DNA of 64,000 nucleotides from Chryseobacterium shigense (GCF_014207845.1 NZ_JACHLC010000001.1:868001-932000); one strand, 5' to 3'; shown: positions 50,350 through 59,178, counted from the first letter of the stretch. The notes: a model not told the origin generated them from the sequence alone. Made by a program: numbers and translations.

Positions 50350-51116
50350 TGAAAAAAGTAACTAAACTTTTACTTAATAAAATACCGCGTCCTATGCTTA
50401 TTAAAATGAGCATTTGGGCGAGACCTCTTATCTATCAGTTTTTCAAAGGAGATGAATTCTACGATCCCATTGACGGAAGATCTTACAGGAAATTCCTTCC
50501 TTACGGCTATGGAAAACAAAGGGAAAATGCGCTTTCCCCGGGAACACTGAGCCTGGAAAGACACCGCCAGATGTGGCTCTATCTTCAGAATGAAACAGAC
50601 TTCTTCATTAAAAATGCCAAAGTTCTTCACATTGCTCCCGAGCAGGAATTTTTGAGGAAATTCAAAATGATGAAAAACCTCAATTATATTTCTGCAGACC
50701 TTTTTTCTCCCATCGTAGATGTGAAAGCGGATATATTGGATTTACCTTTTGAAGACAACAGTTTTGATATCGTATTCTGTAACCATGTCCTGGAACATAT
50801 CCAGGATGATGCAAAAGCGATGAGTGAGCTTTACAGGGTAATGAAACCGGGAGGATGGGGAATTTTTCAGGTTCCGATGAGGAACTCCATGGAGAAAACC
50901 TATGAAGATTTTACCATCACAGATCCTAAAGAACGCCAGAAGCATTTCGGGCAGTACGATCACGTTCGCTGGTACGGAATGGATTATTTTGACCGTTTGA
51001 GAAAAGCTGGTTTTGAAACAGAACCGAACTTTTATTCACAGAATTTTTCAGAAGAAGAAATCAGAAAATACGGGTTAAGAAAAAATGAAATCTTACCTGT
51101 AGTATTCAAAAAATAA
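50349..51116 (+). CDS. SAM-dependent methyltransferase (class I)
   Basis: 255 residues. After a basic N-terminus (MKKVTKLLLNKIPRPMLIKM), the SAM fold shows a modified motif I (VLHIAPEQEFLRKF, with no GxGxG), the acidic ISADLFSPIVDVKADI segment, DNSFDIVFCNHVLEHIQDD (motif IV) and MKPGGWGIFQVPM (post-motif). This methyltransf_11-type pattern with the APE motif is common in Bacteroidetes. Substrate unknown. It is coupled to map by a 1-bp overlap and ended by the hairpin at 51121. Confidence 0.86.
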   Translation: MKKVTKLLLNKIPRPMLIKMSIWARPLIYQFFKGDEFYDPIDGRSYRKFLPYGYGKQRENALSPGTLSLERHRQMWLYLQNETDFFIKNAKVLHIAPEQEFLRKFKMMKNLNYISADLFSPIVDVKADILDLPFEDNSFDIVFCNHVLEHIQDDAKAMSELYRVMKPGGWGIFQVPMRNSMEKTYEDFTITDPKERQKHFGQYDHVRWYGMDYFDRLRKAGFETEPNFYSQNFSEEEIRKYGLRKNEILPVVFKK

Positions 51117-51120
51117 TAAC

Positions 51121-51155
51121 AATAAACCCGCCCTCACAAAAAAGACGGGTTTATT
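51121..51155. terminator. Bidirectional terminator between methyltransferase and SMR genes
   Basis: AATAAACCCG pairs with CGGGTTTATT around 15 bases, with A/T tails on both sides, between convergent genes. Confidence 0.8.
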
Positions 51156-51180
51156 TATTATAGATAGAAATTGTTTTAGC

Positions 51181-51507
51181 TTAGTGTGAAACAGATTTCA
51201 GTCCCACCACAGAACCAATTAAGGTGACGATGAAAAATATCCTCCAGAAGCTTACAGGATCTTTAAAAAAGAAAATTCCCATCAGGGCTGTTCCTACTGC
51301 TCCTATGCCTGTCCATACCGCATAAGCCGTTCCGATTGGAAGTGTTTGCGTAGCTTTGATCAGTAATACCATGCTGATAGTCATAGTAACTAAAAAGCCG
51401 GCGTACCAGTAATACATTTCAGTTCCGGACGTTTCTTTGGCTTTTCCTAAACATGAGGCAAAAGCAACTTCAAATAATCCCGCGACAATTAAAATAATCC
51501 AGTTCAT
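51181..51507 (-). CDS. Small multidrug resistance family exporter (SugE/Gdx-like)
   Basis: 108 residues from ATG 51507 with four membrane helices, forming a dual-topology dimer. The essential Glu13 is in LFEVAFAS, and LPIGTAYAVWTGIGAVGTALMG matches the SugE/Gdx branch rather than EmrE. Gdx proteins export guanidinium; some SugE relatives pump quaternary ammonium compounds. No guanidine riboswitch was seen upstream, so the substrate is not settled. An alternative start at 51531 would add eight charged residues. Confidence 0.88.
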   Translation of the reverse strand: MNWIILIVAGLFEVAFASCLGKAKETSGTEMYYWYAGFLVTMTISMVLLIKATQTLPIGTAYAVWTGIGAVGTALMGIFFFKDPVSFWRIFFIVTLIGSVVGLKSVSH

Positions 51508-51754
51508 TTCTTTATATTTTCTCTCCTGCAAATTTCAGGATTTGAAAGCAAACAAAATTTTACATTTGTTAAAAAATGAAATATTTGCAAAATAAGTTTT
51601 TCTCATTTCTGCTTTCGATTTTTCATAACAATTTATTTGCATAAGTGGAAAAATAATGTAATTTTGAAATTATATCACAATAAAGAGAACGCAAACAGTC
51701 AAAAATCTCAATTGACTTTAAATGTTTGAGAAAAATTAATTTCAAATTATTAGT

Positions 51755-51970
51755 ATGAAAACAATTGAAAATTTATCTGCATTCGCATTGAATGAAAACA
51801 AAACAAAGACCATTAAAGGTGGCGCAGAGAGAACATGGATTAGATTCTGGAACGATGGCACAGGAAGAGTTACGGTTACAGTGTTTAATGATGTAAACGG
51901 AAATGGTGTTTTTGATTTTGGAGACAAAATAATCAGTACTAGAACTTCTTACTATCAACAAGAAAAATAA
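51755..51970 (+). CDS. Double-glycine-leader small secreted peptide with a calcium-loop-like core
   Basis: 71 residues. The first 23 (MKTIENLSAFALNENKTKTI then KGG) are a typical Bacteroidetes double-glycine leader, cut by a C39-type peptidase transporter. The 48-residue core contains FNDVNGNGVFDFGD, whose residues 46-57 (D46, N48, N50, D54, D57) fit the 12-residue EF-hand/dockerin-type calcium loop, between beta-rich segments. No cysteine, so not a lantibiotic or disulphide bacteriocin. No transporter or modifying enzyme lies nearby. A bacteriocin, signal or surface peptide are all possible. Confidence 0.72.
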   Translation: MKTIENLSAFALNENKTKTIKGGAERTWIRFWNDGTGRVTVTVFNDVNGNGVFDFGDKIISTRTSYYQQEK

Positions 51971-51979
51971 CAGCAATTT

Positions 51980-52010
51980 AACCACCATTTTAAGGTGGTT
52001 TTTCTTTTTT
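51980..52010 (+). terminator. Terminator of the double-glycine peptide gene
   Basis: AACCACC (51980-51986) pairs with GGTGGTT (51994-52000) around 7 bases and is followed by TTTCTTTTTT. The peptide gene thus has its own short transcript. Confidence 0.88.
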
Positions 52011-52118
52011 TAAGGTTAATTTTGCTGATGAATTATATCCCTAAATACATAATCAAACATTATAGTATTTCATTAAGCATTCCCATAATATTTTAGTAAT
52101 TATAGATCAAGCTTATTA

Positions 52119-52682
52119 TTATCTTATTTCTGCCCGGATCCTGCTAAGACTTACCTGCGTTATTCCGAGATAAGAGGCAATATACCCTAATTGAACCCTT
52201 TTCAAAAGATCAGGTTTGTTGACCATTAGATCTTTATAACGTTCCAGCGAAGTCTTGAATTGTCTTGAAATGATGAGTTCTTCTGTTTTCATAAGCTCCC
52301 TTTCCGCAAATTTTCTTCCCCAGTTGGCAATATGAATATCCTCGTTGAAAAGTTTTCTCAGGTTTTCCGTTTCCAGAATATACAGATCACAGTCTTCAAG
52401 AAGTTCAATACTTTCATAACCGGGTTTGTCTTCTACATAACTTTTCATTGAAACTACCGCTTCTCCTTCACTTCCGAACCAGAATGTAATATCGTTATCC
52501 GAAGTAGAGGCATAAGCACGTACCATACCTTTTCTGATAAAATAGATATGCGGAATAATTTTATCTGCTTCCATGAGGCAGAAACATTTGGAATGTGATA
52601 CTTCCTTAATATGCTGTTTTAGAGCGTTTTTGGAAGCTTCAGGCAGAACATAGATACGGTCAAGGATTTGGTCTATATCCAT
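52119..52682 (-). CDS. Crp/Fnr-family transcription regulator
   Basis: 187 residues: N-terminal cyclic-nucleotide-like beta barrel (about 20-115, with IYFIRKGMVRAY and TFWFGSEGEAV), a dimer helix, and a C-terminal helix-turn-helix (LGYIASYLGITQVSLSRIRAE). The cAMP-binding residues of true CRP (an R-x-S/T cluster in the phosphate cassette) are not obvious, so the ligand is unknown. It is the typical Bacteroidetes solitary Crp/Fnr form. Not linked by operon to its neighbours. Confidence 0.9.
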   Translation of the reverse strand: MDIDQILDRIYVLPEASKNALKQHIKEVSHSKCFCLMEADKIIPHIYFIRKGMVRAYASTSDNDITFWFGSEGEAVVSMKSYVEDKPGYESIELLEDCDLYILETENLRKLFNEDIHIANWGRKFAERELMKTEELIISRQFKTSLERYKDLMVNKPDLLKRVQLGYIASYLGITQVSLSRIRAEIR

Positions 52683-52746
52683 ATATGAATTCTAAAATAT
52701 TATTGTTTAAGCTGTAATACGAATTTGATGTATTGAAAACACAGAG

Positions 52747-53079
52747 TTATTTGCTTTTTGAAACTTTCTTCTCTGTTTTCTCTACTTCAGTTAATGCAGC
52801 TTCAGCAAAAGACAGCCATTTATTTTGATGTTCAGCTGGTATCTGGACCCAACCGTTCATCTTTTTCCCTTCTGAAGGTTCGAAGATGGTAGCTCCATTC
52901 AGATTTAAAGCTTCTTCTAAATGTGACCCATTAAGCTTTATGGCAATATTTTCATTTTTGGATAATAAGAATGCTTTACCATTGGAAGCCTTGAGGCAAA
53001 GCGCTCCAAACATTTTTCCCTGTTGGGCAGCCGGGATTTGTAGAGCCAATTCTTCAAAATGTTTTTCTGCTTCAGTCAT
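52747..53079 (-). CDS. TfoX N-terminal-domain-like protein
   Basis: 110 residues. The core GKMFGALCLKASNGKAFLLS and FEPSEGKKMNGWVQIPAEHQ match the TfoX/Sxy N-terminal fold (also called YjbR-like by shape). It lacks the C-terminal domain of the competence regulator TfoX. The end is a lysine-rich tail (EKTEKKVSKSK). Cytosolic; function unknown, and a role in competence should not be assumed. Confidence 0.78.
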   Translation of the reverse strand: MTEAEKHFEELALQIPAAQQGKMFGALCLKASNGKAFLLSKNENIAIKLNGSHLEEALNLNGATIFEPSEGKKMNGWVQIPAEHQNKWLSFAEAALTEVEKTEKKVSKSK

Positions 53080-53166
53080 ACATCAATTTTGGCATAAATA
53101 TATTACTTTTTCAAAGTCTGCACTTACTTTTCATGGAAACGAAACCCAATTAAATTTTGTTTTCAC

Positions 53167-53174
53167 TAACTTTG
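53167..53174 (+). promoter_or_regulatory. -7 promoter element of era
   Basis: TAACTTTG matches TAnnTTTG and ends 35 bp before the era ATG at 53210. Confidence 0.55.
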
Positions 53175-53209
53175 CAGCCCGGTTCAATATTGAGCCTAAA
53201 AATTAACAT

Positions 53210-54085
53210 ATGCACAAAGCAGGATTCGTAAATATAGTAGGAAAGCCTAATGCCGGAAAATCTACCTTATTAAACCAATTAATGGGGGAAAAACTGGCTA
53301 TCGTAACACAAAAGGCACAGACAACACGTCACAGGATTTTTGGAATTTATAACGAAGATGATTTACAGATCGTATTTTCGGATACTCCCGGAGTTTTAGA
53401 CGCGAAGTACGGTCTTCAGGAAAAAATGATGGATTTTGTAAAGGATTCTTTACAGGATGCCGATGTATTTTTGTTTATTGTGGACGTTACAGATAAAGCA
53501 GAACCTTCAGAATTTTTAATTGATAAACTGAACAAAATCCCGGTTCCTGTACTACTTCTGCTGAATAAAGTGGACCAGACTACCCAGGAAGGACTTGAAA
53601 AACTGGTAGAAGATTGGCACAACAGAATTCCAAAGGCTGAAATTCTTCCTATTTCTGCTTTAAATGCTTTCAATACAGATATTATTCTTCCTAAATTAAG
53701 ATCTTTGCTACCGGAGAATCCTCCTTATTATGACAAAGAACAGTACACAGACAAGCCGGAAAGATTTTTCGTAAATGAAGCGATCCGTGAAAAGATCCTT
53801 TTGAACTATGAAAAAGAAATTCCTTATTCTGTAGAAGTGGTTACGGAACAGTTCAAAGAAAAAGAGGGAATTATTTTCATAGATTCTATTATTTATGTGG
53901 AAAGAGATACCCAAAAGGGAATTATCATCGGGCATAAAGGAGAAGCTATTAAAAAAGTGGGAACAGAAGCCAGACTGGATCTGGAAAAATTCTTTGCCAA
54001 GAAAATTCACCTAAACCTTTTTGTAAAAGTGAAAAAAGACTGGCGCAAAAATGACAGGGATCTGAAAAATTTTGGATACAGATAG
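53210..54085 (+). CDS. era: GTPase Era
   Basis: Essential GTPase in 30S ribosome maturation. 291 residues, the family length. G1 GKPNAGKST at 11-19, switch/G2 TRHRIFGIY, G3 DTPGV and G4 NKVD are present. The C-terminal KH domain carries GIIIGHKGEAIKKVG (GxxG) and ends KNDRDLKNFGYR, which binds the 3' end of 16S rRNA. Translation starts at the ATG of MHKAGFVNIVG. The promoter is 35 bp upstream. Confidence 0.97.
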   Translation: MHKAGFVNIVGKPNAGKSTLLNQLMGEKLAIVTQKAQTTRHRIFGIYNEDDLQIVFSDTPGVLDAKYGLQEKMMDFVKDSLQDADVFLFIVDVTDKAEPSEFLIDKLNKIPVPVLLLLNKVDQTTQEGLEKLVEDWHNRIPKAEILPISALNAFNTDIILPKLRSLLPENPPYYDKEQYTDKPERFFVNEAIREKILLNYEKEIPYSVEVVTEQFKEKEGIIFIDSIIYVERDTQKGIIIGHKGEAIKKVGTEARLDLEKFFAKKIHLNLFVKVKKDWRKNDRDLKNFGYR

Positions 54086-54152
54086 ACTAAAAATGCCTGA
54101 AATGCCGTTCTATTAAAAGATTTTTATTAACTTTAGTGTAAATATTTAGTAA

Positions 54153-54581
54153 ATGAACTACTTTCAGCCAAATTCAAGCTCAGTACCTAAAGATATTGTC
54201 TTATTCGTAGTGAGGGTATTTTTGGGTTTTGCCATGCTTTCTCATGGTTTTCCAAAACTTCAGATGTTACTGGAAGGTGGTAAAATTGAATTTTATGATT
54301 TTATAGGATTAGGGCCTTTAATAACTCTGGTTCTTACCGTTATCGCTGAATTTGTATGTTCAATACTTCTTATATTAGGCCTCTTCACCAGGATTTCTTT
54401 AGGTTTTCTGATCTTTACAATGGTGATTGCCGCTTTTGTAGTTCACGGAGCAGACCCTTTCGAGAAAAGAGAAATGAGTCTTGTTTACCTGTCTGCTTAT
54501 CTTTTGCTGATGGCTTTTGGTGCAGGAAAAATATCAGTAGACCATATGATAGAAAAACGAAAAAGAGCTTCGGATTGGTAA
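54153..54581 (+). CDS. DoxX-family membrane protein
   Basis: 142 residues, four membrane helices with short loops; LFVVRVFLGFAMLSHGFPKL is the DoxX opening, followed by GPLITLVLTVIAEFVCSILL. DoxX proteins are linked to quinone or thiol redox chemistry, but the role of this type is not known. It lies 67 bp after era and may be in its transcript; the terminator at 54599 closes both. Confidence 0.88.
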   Translation: MNYFQPNSSSVPKDIVLFVVRVFLGFAMLSHGFPKLQMLLEGGKIEFYDFIGLGPLITLVLTVIAEFVCSILLILGLFTRISLGFLIFTMVIAAFVVHGADPFEKREMSLVYLSAYLLLMAFGAGKISVDHMIEKRKRASDW

Positions 54582-54598
54582 TCCGGTTCAGATAAAAT

Positions 54599-54628
54599 AA
54601 AAGAGCATTAGAAATAATGCTCTTTTTT
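54599..54628 (+). terminator. Terminator of the era-doxX unit
   Basis: AGAGCATTA (54602-54610) pairs with TAATGCTCT (54615-54623), then six T. Confidence 0.85.
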
Positions 54629-54709
54629 GTTGGTTATATTTGAATTTATAAAGTTTAAGGCTATTTTAATTATACCCAAAAATCACTACATTCGTAAAAA
54701 TGAATCTAT

Positions 54710-57112
54710 ATGAAGATAAAACTGACTATTTGCCTTCTGGCATTTCTCAATTTCTATGATGCACAGGAGAATATTACTTACCAGAAACCATCTGCTGAAA
54801 TCTTAAAACTGGCAGATTATGAAAGGCCGCCAAGCGTTCTGATGAACAGCAAAAAAGACTGGGTGGTTTTCACATACCGCCCTACCTATAAAACACTGGA
54901 AGATCTTAACCAGCAGGAAATGAAACTTGCCGGGCTAAGGATCAACCCGGTTACCAATATTTCAAGCAGTGTTACGTATTCCAATAATCTGAAGATCAGA
55001 AAGATCAATGATAAAAATGAAACTCAGGTGAAGAATCTTCCTGCGAATCCTAAAATTACCTATATCTCATTTTCTCCGGACGAAAAAAAACTGGCCTTTA
55101 CTAATACAACGGATAAAGGAGTTGAGCTTTGGATTGTGGATATGGAAACTGCCGCCGCTAAAAAAATTACCGCTGATAATCTGAATGCCAATCTGGGAAC
55201 ACCTTATACATGGTACAATGATTCCCAAAGTTTCCTGATCAGAACACTTCCTTCAAACAGACCAGCTCTGATTGATGCAAGTAAAGATCTTCCGACAGGA
55301 CCTATTGTTTCTACCGCTGACGGTAAAGTTTCACAGAACAGAACTTATCAGGATCTTCTGAAAAATCCCCAGGATGAAAAGAACTTTGAGGTTCTTACTG
55401 CCTCCGAGATTTACAATGCAGATATGAACGGGAACCTAAAAAAAATAAAAGACCAGGATATGTATTCCGGCTTAAGTTTTTCCCCGGACGGAAATTATTT
55501 AATGGCGACTGTGATCAAAAAGCCGTTCTCCTATATCGTTCCATTAAACAGGTTCCCTTCGACTACTACCGTTTATGATCTGAAAGGAAATGCTGTAAAA
55601 ACAGTAAACGATGTTCCCTTGAATGAAATCATGCCAAAAGGATTTTCATCCGTAAGAACAGGAAAAAGAAGCATGGGCTGGAGAAGTGATGCACCGGCAA
55701 CTTTAATATATGCTGAAGCACTGGACGGAGGAGACCAATCCAAAGCTGCAGAGTACAGAGATGAGATCTTTACATGGGAAGCACCATTTACTGCCGCTTC
55801 GAAGTCATTTTTTAAAACAAAACAGAGATATGAAGGAGTAAGCTGGACTAATGACCATTATGCTGTAGTTTCTGAGGGCTGGTATGATACAAGAAATACC
55901 AAATCTTTCCTTTTAGATCTTAATAACGGAGAATCAAAAGTTATTGATGACAGGAATTACCAGGATGTTTACAGCGATCCCGGGAATTTCAATACTGCAA
56001 AAAACCAGTACGGAAGAACTGTTATCGATATGAAAGGAGGAAAGACATACCTTATAGGAGACGGATTTACTAAAGACGGTCAGCATCCTTTTATTGATGA
56101 AATGGATGTAAAGTCTCTTAAAAAGACGAGATTATACACTTCCAATATTAAAAACAGCAAAGAAGAGATCATTGATATCCTTAATCCTGCGAAAGGAGAG
56201 ATTTTAACAATTCAACAGTCTCCAAGCCTGTATCCGAATTATTTTAAGAAAAATATTAAATCCAATAAAGCGGTAGTTGTAACCAATTTCGCGAATCCTT
56301 TTGAAAGCATTAAAGATGTTTATAAAGAAGTAATTACCTACAAAAGAAATGATGGTGTTACTTTAACAGGAACTCTTTATTTGCCTGCCAATTACGACAG
56401 AAAAGCTAAAAAGGAAAAACTTCCGTTACTGATCTGGGCTTATCCTACAGAATATAAAGATAAAAATACGGCCGGTCAGAATACGCAAAACCCGAACGAT
56501 TTCACATTCCCATACTACGGATCTTTCGTATACTGGACTACAAAAGGATATGCTGTATTGGATGATGCTTCTTTCCCGATTATCGGAGAAGGAAAAACAG
56601 AACCGAATGATACCTTCATTCCTCAGCTGGTAGCAAACGGAAGGGCAGCCATAGATGCTGTAGACAAGCTAGGCTATATTGACAGAACTAAAGTTGCTGT
56701 TGGAGGTCACTCATACGGTGCATTTATGACCGCTAATCTTTTAACCCATTCTAAAGACTATGCCTGTGGTATTGCAAGAAGTGGGGCTTATAACAGAACC
56801 TTAACACCGTTTGGATTTCAGAGCGAACAGAGGAATTACTGGGATATTCCTGAAATCTACAATACAATGTCTCCATTTATGAATGCAGATAAAATGAAAA
56901 CCCCGTTGTTGCTGATTCATGGTGATGCGGATAACAATCCGGGAACTTTCACTTTACAGACGGAAAGATATTTTCAGGCCCTGAAAAATCTGGGAGCTCC
57001 TGTAAAAATGGTTCTCCTTCCGAAAGAAGCGCACGGCTATGTAGCCAAAGAAAATATTTTACACCTTTTATGGGAACAGGATCAGTTCCTGGAGAAGTGT
57101 CTGAAGAAATAA
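54710..57112 (+). CDS. S9-family prolyl oligopeptidase-like peptidase
   Basis: 800 residues with a signal peptide (MKIKLTICLLAFLNFYDAQ). The N-terminal beta-propeller is seen as repeated SFSPDEKKLAF and LSFSPDGNYLMAT blades; the alpha/beta-hydrolase domain starts about residue 540 (YKRNDGVTLTGTLYLP). Catalytic Ser near 668 in GGHSYGAFM, Asp near 738 in HGDADNNPG, His near 773 in KEAHGYV. It belongs to the DPP/acylaminoacyl-type S9 group in the periplasm, cleaving short peptides. Single gene with a clean terminator. Confidence 0.93.
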   Translation: MKIKLTICLLAFLNFYDAQENITYQKPSAEILKLADYERPPSVLMNSKKDWVVFTYRPTYKTLEDLNQQEMKLAGLRINPVTNISSSVTYSNNLKIRKINDKNETQVKNLPANPKITYISFSPDEKKLAFTNTTDKGVELWIVDMETAAAKKITADNLNANLGTPYTWYNDSQSFLIRTLPSNRPALIDASKDLPTGPIVSTADGKVSQNRTYQDLLKNPQDEKNFEVLTASEIYNADMNGNLKKIKDQDMYSGLSFSPDGNYLMATVIKKPFSYIVPLNRFPSTTTVYDLKGNAVKTVNDVPLNEIMPKGFSSVRTGKRSMGWRSDAPATLIYAEALDGGDQSKAAEYRDEIFTWEAPFTAASKSFFKTKQRYEGVSWTNDHYAVVSEGWYDTRNTKSFLLDLNNGESKVIDDRNYQDVYSDPGNFNTAKNQYGRTVIDMKGGKTYLIGDGFTKDGQHPFIDEMDVKSLKKTRLYTSNIKNSKEEIIDILNPAKGEILTIQQSPSLYPNYFKKNIKSNKAVVVTNFANPFESIKDVYKEVITYKRNDGVTLTGTLYLPANYDRKAKKEKLPLLIWAYPTEYKDKNTAGQNTQNPNDFTFPYYGSFVYWTTKGYAVLDDASFPIIGEGKTEPNDTFIPQLVANGRAAIDAVDKLGYIDRTKVAVGGHSYGAFMTANLLTHSKDYACGIARSGAYNRTLTPFGFQSEQRNYWDIPEIYNTMSPFMNADKMKTPLLLIHGDADNNPGTFTLQTERYFQALKNLGAPVKMVLLPKEAHGYVAKENILHLLWEQDQFLEKCLKK

Positions 57113-57116
57113 ATGT

Positions 57117-57142
57117 AAAACTCGCCTGTTAAGGCGAGTTTT
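57117..57142. terminator. Bidirectional terminator between S9 peptidase and HAD genes
   Basis: AAAACTCGCC and GGCGAGTTTT form a perfect 10-bp stem with a 6-nt loop, continuing into T residues. It lies between convergent genes. Confidence 0.88.
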
Positions 57143-57143
57143 T

Positions 57144-57833
57144 TTATAAATATCCGAGTATTTTATCAATACTCTTCAGCTCCATAAAATTTTCATGTTC
57201 CAGATGATGTTCATGCTGTTCGTGGCTCCAGGTTACATGATAAGGAATGTGGGCCGCAAAACCACCAATTTCCAATACGGGCAGAACATCTGATTTTATT
57301 GAATTTCCAAGCATCAGAAAGTGTTCAGGCCTGCAGTCCAGATGTTTCAGGAGTTTTTGATAATCGCTTTCCTTTTTGTCACTCATAATTTCTATATGAT
57401 GGAAATATTCCTGTAATCCTGAATTTTTAAGCTTCCGTTCCTGATCCAGCAAATCTCCTTTTGTAGCCACTACAAGTCTGTACTTTCCTTTTAATGCATC
57501 AAGTGTTTCAGTAACGCCATCCAATAATTCTATTGGTTTCTGTAACAGTTCCTGACCAATTTCAATAGTCCTGTTGATTAACTGCATGGATGCTGTACCA
57601 TTCGAAATTCTGCTTACCGTTTCCACCATACAAAGCATGAAGCCTTTTACACCATAACCGTACAGGTGAAGGTTCTTCATTTCGGTTTTAAATAATTCCT
57701 GGGATATGGAATGTTGTGGAAGATAATCTTCAAGAAGTACACAGAATTCTTTTTCTGCTTCCTGAAAATAGGGTTCATTAATCCAAAGGGTATCATCTGC
57801 ATCAAAGGCAATTGTTGTTATGTGATTATTCAT
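57144..57833 (-). CDS. HAD-superfamily hydrolase
   Basis: 229 residues. Motif I IAFDADDTLW near residues 8-17 (D-x-D), motif II VVATKGD, the Lys in KESDYQKLL and motif IV MLGNSIKSDVLP are present, with an alpha-helical C1 cap between. This is the FMN- or nucleotide-type HAD pattern (YjjG-like), but no substrate can be set. Its stop abuts the bidirectional terminator. Upstream, the Crp/Fnr gene at 57911 runs divergently from 77 bp of shared DNA. Confidence 0.85.
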   Translation of the reverse strand: MNNHITTIAFDADDTLWINEPYFQEAEKEFCVLLEDYLPQHSISQELFKTEMKNLHLYGYGVKGFMLCMVETVSRISNGTASMQLINRTIEIGQELLQKPIELLDGVTETLDALKGKYRLVVATKGDLLDQERKLKNSGLQEYFHHIEIMSDKKESDYQKLLKHLDCRPEHFLMLGNSIKSDVLPVLEIGGFAAHIPYHVTWSHEQHEHHLEHENFMELKSIDKILGYL

Positions 57834-57910
57834 TTTACTTTTGTATTTTTCTCATGGCAAAATTCAGTATAAAAATTCAATCAGAAAAGGACATTTGTCC
57901 CGGATAAGAG

Positions 57911-58477
57911 ATGTTACGGACCAATCAGTTATTTTTAAATTATATAGAGAACCTTTACGTAAAACAGGAACGTAAAGAAGATATTCTTGTAAGATCTTTC
58001 TCCAAAGGCGAAAGAATATTCTCACAGAACGAAAAACCTTCTAAAATAATGCTGATTAAAGAAGGAATCACCAAATGTTTTTTCGTTGAAGAGAATGAGA
58101 AAGAATATATTGTTGAATTTCTGGGAAAAGGCGAAATCACAGGGGAGATAGAGCTGATCCGGAATATTCCCTGCTTGTGTAGTATTGAAGCGGTAACAGA
58201 TGTCATTGTTTATGCCATATCGATAGCTTATTTCAGGAATTTAATCAAAAGTGATCTGGCTTTGAATAATCTGCTTCTTGATGTTTTTGCCGAACGCATT
58301 GTCAATACTTCCAAAAGAGCTTCTTATCAGCAGTTGTATGCGGCTGAACATACCTTATCCCAGCTTCTTGAACTGCAGGCACAGCAGGAAATAGAAATTT
58401 CAAAAGAAGATATGGCTGCCTATCTGGGAATTACGGTGAGAAGTTTGAACAGAACTTTAAAAAACTTGGGGAAGTGA
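57911..58477 (+). CDS. Crp/Fnr-family transcription regulator (second)
   Basis: 188 residues: sensory beta barrel (about 20-115; SFSKGERIFSQNEKPSKIML, FLGKGEITGEIEL), a dimer helix and a helix-turn-helix (SKEDMAAYLGITVRSLNRTLK). The barrel segment GEITGEIELIRNIP is in the phosphate-cassette position, though not the exact cAMP pattern. Different in sequence from the regulator at 52119. It diverges from the HAD hydrolase gene and may control it; inference only. Confidence 0.88.
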   Translation: MLRTNQLFLNYIENLYVKQERKEDILVRSFSKGERIFSQNEKPSKIMLIKEGITKCFFVEENEKEYIVEFLGKGEITGEIELIRNIPCLCSIEAVTDVIVYAISIAYFRNLIKSDLALNNLLLDVFAERIVNTSKRASYQQLYAAEHTLSQLLELQAQQEIEISKEDMAAYLGITVRSLNRTLKNLGK

Positions 58478-58542
58478 CTCAATTTTAAACAATAAACATA
58501 CAATTATTAATTAAATTCTGTCGGTAAAAGTCTCATGCTTCT

Positions 58543-58550
58543 TATTTTTG
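58543..58550 (+). promoter_or_regulatory. -7 promoter element of the GNAT gene
   Basis: TATTTTTG matches TAnnTTTG and ends 29 bp before the ATG at 58580. Confidence 0.55.
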
Positions 58551-58579
58551 CAGAGAAATAAAACCGGAATCTATAAAAC

Positions 58580-59083
58580 ATGAAAGAGATACAATTCAGA
58601 AATGCTGAACTGAAAGATTTGGAAAAAGTGGTTGACATATATAACTCTACCATTCCTTCAAGGATGGTGACCGCCGATACGGAAAATGTTTCTGTGGAAA
58701 GCAGAAGGAAGTGGTTTGATGAACACAATCCTGATACAAGACCGCTTTGGATCATTGAGAATAATGATAGTGAGACGGTAGGATGGGTGAGCTTTTCTTC
58801 ATTTTACGGAAGACCTGCTTATAACGGAACCGTTGAAATGAGCATTTACCTGGATGAATCCTGCCGGGGAAAAGGCTATGGAAAAAAAATAATGGAATAC
58901 TGTATTGAGAAGGCACCGGGTTTAGGAATTAAAACCCTGCTGGGATTTATCTTCTCACATAATGAAGCCAGTCTGAAACTTTTCAGGAATTTTGGGTTTG
59001 AAGATTGGGGAATATTACCCGATGTAGCTGTTTTGGATGGAATTGAAAGAAGCCTGACAATTCTAGGAAAAAGGGTTGGATAA
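58580..59083 (+). CDS. GNAT acetyltransferase (phosphinothricin acetyltransferase-like)
   Basis: 167 residues. MKEIQFRNAELKDLEKVVDI and the acetyl-CoA loop DESCRGKGYGKKIMEYCIE (R-G-x-G-x-G-type) are present, with HNEASLKLFRNFGFEDWGIL for the last strands. The layout matches the Bar/Pat-like subgroup that N-acetylates phosphinothricin or methionine analogues; a true resistance role is not shown. Ends at the perfect palindrome 59094. Confidence 0.88.
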   Translation: MKEIQFRNAELKDLEKVVDIYNSTIPSRMVTADTENVSVESRRKWFDEHNPDTRPLWIIENNDSETVGWVSFSSFYGRPAYNGTVEMSIYLDESCRGKGYGKKIMEYCIEKAPGLGIKTLLGFIFSHNEASLKLFRNFGFEDWGILPDVAVLDGIERSLTILGKRVG

Positions 59084-59093
59084 TGATATAAAA

Positions 59094-59130
59094 ACAAATT
59101 TCGCGAAGTCTCCGACTTCGCGAAATTTGT
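59094..59130. repeat. 17-bp perfect palindromic hairpin
   Basis: ACAAATTTCGCGAAGTC, loop TCC, then its exact complement. It is 10 bp past the GNAT stop. It can stop transcription but has no T tail, and the GAAGTC-TCC-GACTTC core is of the REP kind. Confidence 0.75.
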
Positions 59131-59144
59131 TACGAATAGTTTGT

Positions 59145-59178
59145 AAAAAGCTCCAAAGTAACAAAAACCGGAGTTTTT
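59145..59178 (-). terminator. Possible terminator of the MATE gene
   Basis: On the minus strand AAAAACTCC (59170-59178) pairs with GGAGCTTTTT (59145-59154) around 15 bases. It overlaps the stop codon, so its strength is uncertain. Confidence 0.5.

Noticed and set aside
51508..51754. Guanidine riboswitch ahead of the SMR exporter gene.
   Set aside because: The region is AT-rich and shows neither the paired hairpins nor conserved ACG-type loops expected of guanidine riboswitches.
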